From contig JAKADE010000159.1 of NCBI GenBank assembly GCA_021820785.1, positions 1 to 6,676 of the forward strand: a stretch of 6,676 bases of DNA, written 5' to 3'. The stretch is from Pseudomonadota bacterium (GTDB taxonomy: Bacteria > Pseudomonadota > Gammaproteobacteria > Steroidobacterales > Steroidobacteraceae). The notes under the pieces were generated by a model. The model had not been told where the DNA came from, searched no databases, and saw only the letters and a list, made by a program, of their open reading frames with translations. The position numbers and the translations under genes are program-made. Shown piece after piece: positions 1 to 6,676 of this stretch (position 1 is its first letter; every line of letters begins with the position of its first letter).

Positions 1-584
1 GTGACCTCTTCGCAGCGTTCGATCGAATGATCGCCGTCCATCAGCACTTCCGGCTCGACGATCGGCACGATGTCGTTCTCCTGGCAGAGCGCCGCATAGC
101 GCGCCAGCGCGTGCGCATTCGCCTCGATGGCAAAGGCGCTCGGAATTCCGGCGCCGATGTCGATCACCGCGCGCCACTTGGCGAAGCGGGCGCCGAGCCC
201 GCGGTACTCGATCAGCCGCTCGCGCAGTCCGTCGAGTCCCTCGGTGATCGTCTCGCCCGGAAATCCGGCAAGCGGCTTCGCGCCGCGGTCGACCTTGATC
301 CCGGGCACGATGCCCTGCTGCGTGAGGAACTGCGGGAACGGCGTGCCGTCGGACGCCTTCTGGCGCAGCGTCTCCTCGAACAGGATCACCCCGCTGATCG
401 ACTCGGCCGCCCCCGGGGCGCTGAAGAGCATGTCGCGGTAGGTGCGCCGGTGCTCCTCGGTCGACTCGAGCTTGATCGCCTCGAAGCGCTTGCGGATGGT
501 GCCGGTGCTCTCGTCCGCGGCCAGGATCCCTTTGCCCCGGGCGACCATCGCCTGGGCAATCCGAGCAAGCTCACTGCGATTCAT
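1..584 (-). CDS. Class I fructose-bisphosphate aldolase, N-terminal part (cut by window edge)
   Basis: Glycolytic/gluconeogenic enzyme that reversibly cleaves fructose 1,6-bisphosphate to dihydroxyacetone phosphate and glyceraldehyde 3-phosphate in the cytoplasm through a lysine Schiff base. Read on the minus strand, an ATG at 584-582 opens 194 codons without a stop and runs off the left edge. The protein begins [19 protein letters not shown]. It carries the animal-type class I signatures: LAADEST (D24), KVDRG (K97), FAKWR (K136) and VEPE (E177, E179). These correspond to rabbit muscle aldolase D33, K107, K146, E187 and E189 with a constant offset of about 10. The Schiff-base lysine (rabbit K229) falls outside the window. 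A GGAG-type ribosome site lies about 6 bases before the ATG. The gene is divergent from the suf operon and has no evident functional link to it. Family assignment is secure; whether the full gene is intact cannot be seen. Confidence 0.93.
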   Translation of the reverse strand, partial: MNRSELARIAQAMVARGKGILAADESTGTIRKRFEAIKLESTEEHRRTYRDMLFSAPGAAESISGVILFEETLRQKASDGTPFPQFLTQQGIVPGIKVDRGAKPLAGFPGETITEGLDGLRERLIEYRGLGARFAKWRAVIDIGAGIPSAFAIEANAHALARYAALCQENDIVPIVEPEVLMDGDHSIERCEEV

Positions 585-618
585 GACGATTCTCCGCGAC
601 AGGGTGGATCGGCCGCAC

Positions 619-636
619 ATGCCGACGGATCGGCAT
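619..636. repeat. Small perfect inverted repeat (7-bp stem, 4-base loop)
   Basis: ATGCCGA and TCGGCAT flank the loop CGGA, giving a perfect 7-bp stem. It sits 35 bases upstream of the aldolase start, so it would fall in that gene's 5' leader or promoter region. No T-run follows on either strand, so it does not look like a terminator. An octamer, GGATCGGC, occurs at 606-613 and again at 627-634. It could be a regulator site, a leader hairpin or chance in GC-rich DNA; no function is claimed. Confidence 0.3.
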
Positions 637-693
637 CACTTCGCTGCGCACCGTGAGGCGTGCAAGGATACCAAATGACCCGCACGGCGGCGC

Positions 694-722
694 TTGGTTC
701 CGGGCGCAATTAGTACTAAACT
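694..722 (+). promoter_or_regulatory. Probable sigma70-type promoter of the suf operon
   Basis: TTGGTT at 694-699 is a partial match to a -35 box. A 17-base spacer separates it from TAAACT at 717-722, an acceptable -10 box. The -10 lies in a conspicuously AT-rich patch within otherwise very GC-rich DNA. Transcription would start near 729, leaving a leader of about 20 bases before the regulator's ATG at 748. The -35 is weak, which would fit a promoter that needs help or is tightly regulated. This is inferred from motif spacing only. Confidence 0.42.
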
Positions 723-729
723 AGTCCTA
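711..729. promoter_or_regulatory. IscR type-1-like operator dyad
   Basis: TAGTACTA (711-718) and TAGTCCTA (722-729) form an inverted repeat, matching at 7 of 8 positions, around the 3-base spacer AAC. Read on the minus strand, the core GACTA-GTT-TAGTA resembles the E. coli IscR type-1 core GACTA-WWW-TAGTC, including its 3-base A/T-rich centre. The dyad covers the predicted -10 box and stands directly upstream of an Rrf2-family gene. The likely role is therefore autorepression of the operon by the regulator when its cluster is loaded. The dyad is seen in the sequence; the binding protein and the direction of control are inferred. Confidence 0.6.
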
Positions 730-747
730 CTTCCAGAGGATGCAGCC

Positions 748-1233
748 ATGGTCCGAATCAGCCGGCTCACAGACTATGCGACGGTGTTGCTCGCCGTGCT
801 CGCCGCCGAGCCGCAGCGGGTGCAGACGGCCGCGGCGCTCGCCGAGCAGACGCACATCGGCGCGCCCACGGTGAGCAAGCTGCTGAAGCAGTTGCAGCGC
901 GCCGGGCTGGTGAGCTCCACGCGCGGTCTGCACGGCGGCTATCAGCTCGCCCGGCCGGCGACGCAGATCAGCGCCGCGGCGATCCTCGATGCGCTCGAGG
1001 GTCCTGTGGCCCTCACCGACTGCTCGGTGGCCCACGGACACTGCGACATCGAGGACAGCTGCCGCGTCGGGCGCGTCTGGCAGCGGCTGAACCTCGCGAT
1101 CCGCCGCTCGCTCGGCGATGTGAACCTGGCGCAACTCGCCGGCCTCGATCCCATCCACACGCGTCTTCCGGTGCTCGAGCGCGACGTGAAGGCGGCGGTC
1201 TCTGCCGCCCCGCTGCGCATCCCGAGTGCCTGA
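748..1233 (+). CDS. Rrf2-family SUF system Fe-S assembly transcriptional regulator (IscR-like)
   Basis: 161-residue DNA-binding protein, the first gene of the suf operon and probably its Fe-S-sensing repressor. The N-terminal winged helix-turn-helix begins [11 protein letters not shown] and includes the recognition region [16 protein letters not shown] (about 40-55) and the wing [11 protein letters not shown] (59-69), both hallmarks of Rrf2/IscR proteins. Three cysteines at 92, 99 and 105 match the cluster-binding Cys of IscR (92, 98, 104). The spacing here is C-X6-C-X5-C, and the position of IscR His107 is Gly108. The ATG at 748 is preferred because AGAGGA stands about 8 bases upstream and the protein then starts as the family does. 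An in-frame ATG at 694 would add 18 residues but lies upstream of the predicted promoter elements. The neighbouring sufBCDSU and the dyad at 711-729 point to the SUF-specific regulator subgroup (suf_reg_Xantho type) rather than the isc-operon IscR. Confidence 0.9.
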   Translation: MVRISRLTDYATVLLAVLAAEPQRVQTAAALAEQTHIGAPTVSKLLKQLQRAGLVSSTRGLHGGYQLARPATQISAAAILDALEGPVALTDCSVAHGHCDIEDSCRVGRVWQRLNLAIRRSLGDVNLAQLAGLDPIHTRLPVLERDVKAAVSAAPLRIPSA

Positions 1234-1264
1234 TGGACGATATAACCGCCTCGCTTTACCGCAC

Positions 1265-2710
<1,446 letters not shown>

Positions 2711-2726
2711 CCCCAAGGTCATACGC

Positions 2727-3476
2727 ATGCTCACGATCAAGAATCTGCACGCCACCGTCGATGGTCAGGAGATCCTCAAGGGACTCGATCTGGAGGTTCC
2801 CGAGGGCGAGGTGCACGCCATCATGGGTCCGAACGGCTCGGGCAAGAGCACGCTCGCGCACGTGCTCGCCGGCCGCCCCGGGTACACCGTCACCGCCGGC
2901 TCGGTGCATTTCAAGGGACACGACCTGCTTGCGCTCAGCCCCGAGGAGCGCGCGCGCGAGGGCGTGTTCCTCGGCTTCCAGTACCCGGTGGAGATCCCCG
3001 GGGTGAACAACGTCTATCTGTTGAAGGCCGCGGTGAACGCTGCGCGCGCCCACCGCGGAGAACCGGAGGTCGACGCGTTCGAGTTCCTCACCCTGGTGCG
3101 CGAGAAGATGCGCCTGATGCGCATGGACGAGAGCATGCTCTCGCGCGGGGTCAACGAGGGATTCTCCGGCGGGGAGAAGAAGCGCAACGAGATCCTGCAG
3201 ATGCTGGTGCTCGAACCGAGTCTCGCGGTGCTCGATGAGACCGACTCGGGACTGGACATCGATGCGCTGAAGATCGTCGCTCACGGCGTTAACACGCTGC
3301 GCGCGCCGAACCGCTCGCAGCTGCTGGTGACGCACTACCAGCGCCTGCTCGAGCACATCGTCCCCGACCGCGTGCACGTGCTGGTCAAGGGCCGCATCGT
3401 GCGCAGCGGCGATCGGTCGCTCGCGCTCGAACTGGAGCAGCGCGGCTACGACTGGCTGATCAGCGAGGCGGCATGA
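2727..3476 (+). CDS. sufC: Fe-S cluster assembly ATPase SufC
   Basis: ABC-type ATPase of the SufBC2D complex. ATP-driven dimerisation of SufC is known to reshape SufB-SufD so that the cluster site opens; it is a soluble protein with no membrane partner. The 249-residue product has every nucleotide-binding motif: Walker A GPNGSGKST (34-42, K40), Q-loop FQYP (Q85), signature FSGGEKKR (146-153), Walker B LAVLDE (D170, E171), D-loop SGLD (174-177) and switch His203 in VTHYQ. Lys152, Glu171 and His203 have the same numbers as in E. coli SufC. FSGGEKKRNE and the sequence FQYPVEIPGV mark it as SufC rather than a transporter ATPase. The ATG at 2727 has AAGG 8 bases upstream and matches the family N-terminus; the open frame extends further upstream only inside sufB. 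Its stop overlaps the sufD start. Confidence 0.97.
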   Translation: MLTIKNLHATVDGQEILKGLDLEVPEGEVHAIMGPNGSGKSTLAHVLAGRPGYTVTAGSVHFKGHDLLALSPEERAREGVFLGFQYPVEIPGVNNVYLLKAAVNAARAHRGEPEVDAFEFLTLVREKMRLMRMDESMLSRGVNEGFSGGEKKRNEILQMLVLEPSLAVLDETDSGLDIDALKIVAHGVNTLRAPNRSQLLVTHYQRLLEHIVPDRVHVLVKGRIVRSGDRSLALELEQRGYDWLISEAA

Positions 3477-4759
3477 GCGCCGCGGTACTCAATCGCCTGA
3501 AGGACGAGTACGGCGCGGTCCGCGCCACACTGCCCGCGGGCGTGATCGGCGCGGAACGGCGCCGCGAGGCGCTCGAGGCGCTGTGCGCGCAGGGACTGCC
3601 CGCGGCACGCGACGAGAACTGGCGCTACACGGACCTGCGCATGCTCGAGCAGGCGCGCTTCGCCCCTGCCCAGACGCAGGCGGCGGCGCTACCGCCGCTG
3701 CCCGGGGTGCCGGAGGGATTCGCGCGCTACGTCTTCGTCGACGGCCGGCTGCACTCGGGTGCCAGTGCGGTGCAGGGCGTAGCGGTGCATACGGCGCGCG
3801 CCGACGATGCCGGCACGGCGGCGTGGCCGCTCGACGCACGGCTGCCGGAGGCACGCCTGGCGCTGCTCAACGAGACCTTCGCCACCGAGGCGGTCTCGAT
3901 CGAGGTCACCCCCGGTGCACAGGCCGGCGGCATCGAGCTGGTGTTCATCGCCTCGGCGGCAGCCACCGAAGGCGCTTCATATCCACGCGTGCGCCTCGCA
4001 CTCGGTGCGGACTCGCGGCTGAGCGTCATCGAGCGGCACCTCGGCCGCGCCGAGGCGCACAGCCTGGTCAACAGTGCGGTACGGGTCGAACTCGCGCCGC
4101 ATGCCGCGCTGACCCACTATCGGGTGCAGCACCTCGGGGCACAGGCGGCGTGGTTCGACACGCTGTCGGCTGAGCTCGCCGCAGATACCCGCTACGAGAT
4201 GCTCGCCGTCGGCGCCGGTGCACTCAGCGCCCGCTCGACGGTCCACACGCGCCTCAGCGGACGCGGCGCCGAGTTCGCACTCGCGGCCGCGGCGCTCGCC
4301 GACGGCCAGCAGAGCCTCGACCTGTACGCCCTGAGCGAACACATCGCGCCGCGCACGCGGACCGAACAGACCTTCCGCGGCATTGCCTCGAGCCGCTCGC
4401 GCGCAGCGTTCAACGGCAAGGTGGTCGTGCGCGAGGGAGCGCGCGGCACCGACTCGCGCCAATCGCTGCGCGGCCTGCTCGATGGCGCGCAATGTGAAGT
4501 CGACCTGCGCCCGCAGCTGGAGATCTACACCGACGAGGTCAGCTGCAGCCACGGCGCGACCGCCGGCAAGCTCGACGAGAACATGCTGTTCTACCTGCTG
4601 TCGCGGGGCATCGCCCCCGAGGCGGCGCAGCACCTGCTCAAGTGGGCGTTCCTCGAGGACGTGATTGCGAAGATCGCACCGGGCGACCTGCGCCGCCAGA
4701 TCGAGACCACCCTGCTCGGGCAGATGCGCGAGCTCGAGACTCTGAAGGAGTTGCTGTGA
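3473..4759 (+). CDS. sufD: Fe-S cluster assembly protein SufD
   Basis: Partner subunit of SufB in the SufBC2D scaffold; the SufB-SufD interface holds the nascent cluster, and SufD is also linked to iron acquisition. The 428-residue product is near the E. coli length (423). The N-terminal helical part includes RDENWRYTDLR (about 44-54). A long, poorly conserved beta-helix middle follows, and then the conserved C-terminus, with SCSHGATAGKLDENMLFYLL leading into SRGIAPEAA. His360 in CSHGAT has the same residue number as E. coli SufD His360, which pairs with the SufB Cys. The start ATG overlaps the sufC stop in an ATGA (3473-3476), with GAGG 4 bases upstream, suggesting coupled translation. The middle is Ala- and Arg-rich and identifies weakly by itself; the C-terminal motif and position between sufC and sufS decide the call. 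Confidence 0.95.
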   Translation: MSAAVLNRLKDEYGAVRATLPAGVIGAERRREALEALCAQGLPAARDENWRYTDLRMLEQARFAPAQTQAAALPPLPGVPEGFARYVFVDGRLHSGASAVQGVAVHTARADDAGTAAWPLDARLPEARLALLNETFATEAVSIEVTPGAQAGGIELVFIASAAATEGASYPRVRLALGADSRLSVIERHLGRAEAHSLVNSAVRVELAPHAALTHYRVQHLGAQAAWFDTLSAELAADTRYEMLAVGAGALSARSTVHTRLSGRGAEFALAAAALADGQQSLDLYALSEHIAPRTRTEQTFRGIASSRSRAAFNGKVVVREGARGTDSRQSLRGLLDGAQCEVDLRPQLEIYTDEVSCSHGATAGKLDENMLFYLLSRGIAPEAAQHLLKWAFLEDVIAKIAPGDLRRQIETTLLGQMRELETLKELL

Positions 4760-6003
4760 GCACTGCCGCTTCCAGCGCCGCCGCGCCGTTCGATGCCGAG
4801 CGTGTGCGACGCGATTTTCCGATCCTTGCCCAGCAGGTCAACGGCCATCCGCTCGTCTATCTCGACAGCGCCGCCTCCGGGCAGCGGCCGAACGCGGTGC
4901 TGCGCGCCGTGGAGCGCTACGAGACCCATCACCACTCGAACGTGCACCGCGGCGTGCACGCACTCAGCCAGGCCGCGACCGAAGCCTTCGAGGGCGCGCG
5001 CGAGCGCGCGCGGCGCTTCCTCAACGCCCGCTCGCGGCGGGAGATCGTGTTCGTGCGCGGCACCACCGAGGGCATCAACCTCGTGGCCCAGGCGTTCGCC
5101 CGCCCGCGGTTCGGCCCCGGCGATGAGATCCTGATCACCGGCCTCGAGCATCACGCCAACATCGTGCCGTGGCAGATGGTCTGCGAGCAGACCGGCTGCA
5201 CGCTGAAGGTCGCCCCGATCGACCGGCGCGGGGAAGTCGATCTCGAGCGGCTCTTCGGGCAGCTCACCGCCCGCACCCGCCTGGTCGCCGTAGCGCACGT
5301 CTCGAACGCCCTGGGCACGATCCTGCCGGTCGAGCGCATCGTGCAGGCCGCACACTCGTGCGGTGCGCTGGTGCTGCTCGATGGCGCACAGGCCGTCCCG
5401 CACACCGCCGTCGACGTGCAGGCGCTCGGCTGCGACTTCTACGCCTTCTCCGGACACAAGCTGTATGGCCCGACCGGTATCGGCGTGCTGTTCGGCCGCG
5501 AGGAGCTGCTCGAGGAAATGCCGCCGTGGCAGGGCGGCGGGGACATGATCCGCACCGTTTCGTTCGAGAAGAGCACCTACAACGAGCTGCCGTGGAAGTT
5601 CGAGGCGGGCACGCCGAACATCTCCGGTGCAGTCGGGCTCGCCGCCGCGATGGACTACCTCGAGGGACTCGGCATCGAGGCGGTCGCAGCGCACGAGCAG
5701 CACCTGCTCGCCCTCGCCACGGCCGAGCTCGGCCGCATCCCGGGTCTGGAGATCATCGGCACCGCGGCACACAAGGCCGCCGTGCTCTCCTTCACGCTGC
5801 GCGGCTGCCACCCGCACGATCTGGGCACCATCCTCGACAGCGAGGGCGTGGCGATCCGCACCGGCCATCACTGCGCGATGCCGGTCATGACGTTCTTCGA
5901 CATCCCGGCGACCGCTCGTGCCTCCTTCGGCTGCTACAACACCGAGGCGGACGTCCATGCACTGGTGGCGGCGCTCGGCAAGGCCCGCGAGGTGTTCGGC
6001 TGA
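4756..6003 (+). CDS. sufS: Cysteine desulfurase SufS (group II, PLP-dependent)
   Basis: PLP enzyme of aminotransferase class V that removes sulfur from L-cysteine, giving alanine and an enzyme persulfide for Fe-S assembly. The 415-residue product starts at the GTG at 4756, which overlaps the sufD stop (GTGA) and has a strong AAGGAG 5 bases upstream. Markers in order: LDSAASGQRP near the N-terminus, HSNVHRGVHALS, LEHHANIVPW (His132, matching E. coli His123 next to PLP), SGHKLYGPTGIG (Lys235, the PLP lysine, E. coli K226), RTGHHCAMP (Arg368 and Cys373, the persulfide Cys, E. coli R359 and C364) and Arg388 (E. coli R379). The Lys-Cys spacing of 138 is the same as in E. coli. His354, 19 residues before the Cys in HPHDLG, matches Bacillus subtilis SufS His342, the zinc-swapping ligand for SufU, where E. 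coli has Tyr. This indicates a SufU-dependent rather than SufE-dependent enzyme. Confidence 0.96.
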   Translation: MSTAASSAAAPFDAERVRRDFPILAQQVNGHPLVYLDSAASGQRPNAVLRAVERYETHHHSNVHRGVHALSQAATEAFEGARERARRFLNARSRREIVFVRGTTEGINLVAQAFARPRFGPGDEILITGLEHHANIVPWQMVCEQTGCTLKVAPIDRRGEVDLERLFGQLTARTRLVAVAHVSNALGTILPVERIVQAAHSCGALVLLDGAQAVPHTAVDVQALGCDFYAFSGHKLYGPTGIGVLFGREELLEEMPPWQGGGDMIRTVSFEKSTYNELPWKFEAGTPNISGAVGLAAAMDYLEGLGIEAVAAHEQHLLALATAELGRIPGLEIIGTAAHKAAVLSFTLRGCHPHDLGTILDSEGVAIRTGHHCAMPVMTFFDIPATARASFGCYNTEADVHALVAALGKAREVFG

Positions 6004-6446
6004 TGGACCTGAAAGATCTCTATCGCGACGTGATCCTCGATCACAACCGCCAGCCGCGCAATTTCGGCGCGCTCGAGCACGCCGACGCGCATGCCGACGG
6101 CCACAACCCGCTGTGCGGTGATCGGCTCACCGTATGGGTGCAGCTGCAGGGCGATCGCATCTGCGACGTGCGCTTCGAGGGCAAGGGCTGCGCCATCTCG
6201 ACCGCGTCCGCCTCGCTGATGACCGAAGCGGTCAAGGGCAAGGACACCGCGACGGTGCGCCGTCTCTACGAGCAGGTGCACACCCTGCTGACGCACCCGA
6301 ACACGGCGCCGGACGCCTCGCTAGGGAAGCTGGCGGCACTCGCGGGCGTCAGCGAGTTTCCGGCGCGGGTCAAGTGCGCGACGCTGTGCTGGCACACGTT
6401 GAGCGCGGCGCTCGATCGCAGCGCCGATGCCGTCACCACGGAGTGA
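6003..6446 (+). CDS. sufU: SufU, zinc-type IscU-like sulfurtransferase
   Basis: Member of the NifU N-terminal/IscU fold, probably the sulfur acceptor that takes persulfide from SufS and hands it to SufBCD. The 147-residue product has the four expected zinc ligands: Cys38 and Asp40 in NPLCGDR, Cys63 in GKGCAIS and Cys125 in RVKCATL, matching B. subtilis SufU C41, D43, C66 and C128. The 61 residues between Cys63 and Cys125 include the extra segment that separates SufU from IscU. IscU's His beside the last Cys is replaced by the Arg-X-Lys-Cys form typical of SufU. An additional Cys129 lies four residues after Cys125 and Cys54 lies in the beta strand before GKGC. The start ATG overlaps the sufS stop (TGATG, 6001-6005), implying translational coupling. 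With no sufE in view, it is the likely replacement for SufE. Confidence 0.95.
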   Translation: MDLKDLYRDVILDHNRQPRNFGALEHADAHADGHNPLCGDRLTVWVQLQGDRICDVRFEGKGCAISTASASLMTEAVKGKDTATVRRLYEQVHTLLTHPNTAPDASLGKLAALAGVSEFPARVKCATLCWHTLSAALDRSADAVTTE

Positions 6447-6455
6447 GGTTCAAGC

Positions 6456-6676
6456 ATGCCCGGTTATGACAGCGAACCGTTCGTCGTGCAGCGTGAAGTG
6501 CGCGCGGTCATCGTGCCGGCCGGCACCGAGGTCACCCTGCAGCCCGGCCAGTCCGGCTACATCACGCAGGCGCTCGGCGGCAGCTTCACCGTCTACATGG
6601 AAGGCAACCTGTTTCGCATCAGCGGCGAGGATGCCGAGGCCATCGGCCGCGAGCCGGTCAAGCCGCCGGAGCTGCC
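6456..6676 (+). CDS. sufT: SufT, putative Fe-S assembly/maturation factor, N-terminal part (cut by window edge)
   Basis: The first 73 codons of a gene that runs off the right edge. The start ATG at 6456 has TGAGG 7 bases upstream, overlapping the sufU stop, and lies 9 bases after it, so it belongs to the operon. The visible protein has REVRAVIVPAG, then TLQPGQSGYITQALGGSFTV and YMEGNLFRISGEDAEAIGRE. The ITQALGGSFTV...EGNLFRI pattern is characteristic of the N-terminal extension of long-form SufT. That protein ends in a MIP18/DUF59 domain linked to Fe-S protein maturation in bacteria. The MIP18 domain itself would lie beyond the window, so its integrity is unseen. Assignment rests on the N-terminal pattern plus the position right after sufU. 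Confidence 0.87.
   Translation, partial: MPGYDSEPFVVQREVRAVIVPAGTEVTLQPGQSGYITQALGGSFTVYMEGNLFRISGEDAEAIGREPVKPPEL

Noticed and set aside
27..656. 209-codon plus-strand open frame over the left end
   Set aside because: The minus strand carries an unmistakable class I aldolase with catalytic residues across the same bases; this frame is its antisense shadow.
665..670. TATCCT on the minus strand as a -10 box for the aldolase
   Set aside because: The matching -35 position is GCGCCG, with no resemblance to a consensus, so I could not place a promoter for the aldolase with confidence.
694..747. Upstream in-frame ATG as the regulator start
   Set aside because: It would place the promoter elements and operator inside the coding region, adds residues unlike the family N-terminus, and the ATG at 748 has its own AGAGGA ribosome site.
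1241..1246. TATAAC before sufB as a possible internal promoter -10
   Set aside because: No acceptable -35 box stands 16-18 bases upstream, so a separate sufB promoter is not supported.
4994..5013. Long alternating GC palindrome inside sufS
   Set aside because: It encodes an Ala/Arg/Glu run (GARERARR) in frame in a conserved enzyme; codon choice in GC-rich DNA explains it.
4591..5958. 455-codon open frame on the minus strand opposite sufD/sufS
   Set aside because: It lies wholly opposite two well-supported genes, and its low-complexity Arg/Ala/Gly/Val/His-rich translation shows no recognisable domain. Long antisense frames are expected where third positions are nearly all G or C.

Overview
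This is a GC-rich window from a proteobacterium, holding a nearly complete SUF iron-sulfur cluster assembly operon on the + strand. A divergent class I fructose-bisphosphate aldolase gene lies at the left edge. The gene order (Rrf2-type SUF regulator, sufB, sufC, sufD, sufS, sufU, sufT) and the regulator type suggest a gammaproteobacterium of the Xanthomonadales/Nevskiales kind. That placement is an inference from gene order, high GC and general protein similarity; no rRNA or other taxonomic marker is present.

Layout: 1-584 (- strand) is the N-terminal 194 codons of the aldolase, cut by the window edge. Positions 585-747 are the divergent intergenic region. It carries a small perfect hairpin (619-636) and, just upstream of the regulator, a probable promoter whose -10 lies inside an IscR type-1-like dyad (711-729). 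The + strand genes then run: Rrf2 regulator 748-1233, sufB 1265-2710, sufC 2727-3476, sufD 3473-4759, sufS 4756-6003, sufU 6003-6446, and the first 73 codons of sufT from 6456. The last five junctions are short gaps or stop/start overlaps, so this reads as one transcript.

How the genes fit together: SufS (PLP cysteine desulfurase) takes sulfur from cysteine. SufU, a zinc-type IscU homologue, probably receives it and passes it to the SufB-SufC-SufD scaffold, where the cluster is built with SufC ATPase activity. SufT is an auxiliary maturation factor. The Cys-bearing Rrf2 regulator probably senses Fe-S status and represses its own promoter. No sufE or sufA lies in the window. Key residues line up closely with characterised homologues: SufC K40/K152/E171/H203, SufD H360, SufB C391/E420, SufS K235/C373, and SufU C38/D40/C63/C125.

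I found no mobile element, RNA gene, CRISPR array or undescribed system. The points most worth a second look are the operator/promoter overlap, the regulator's altered cluster ligands (one extra residue between two Cys and no His at the IscR His107 position), and the SufS His354 that predicts a zinc-swap partnership with SufU.
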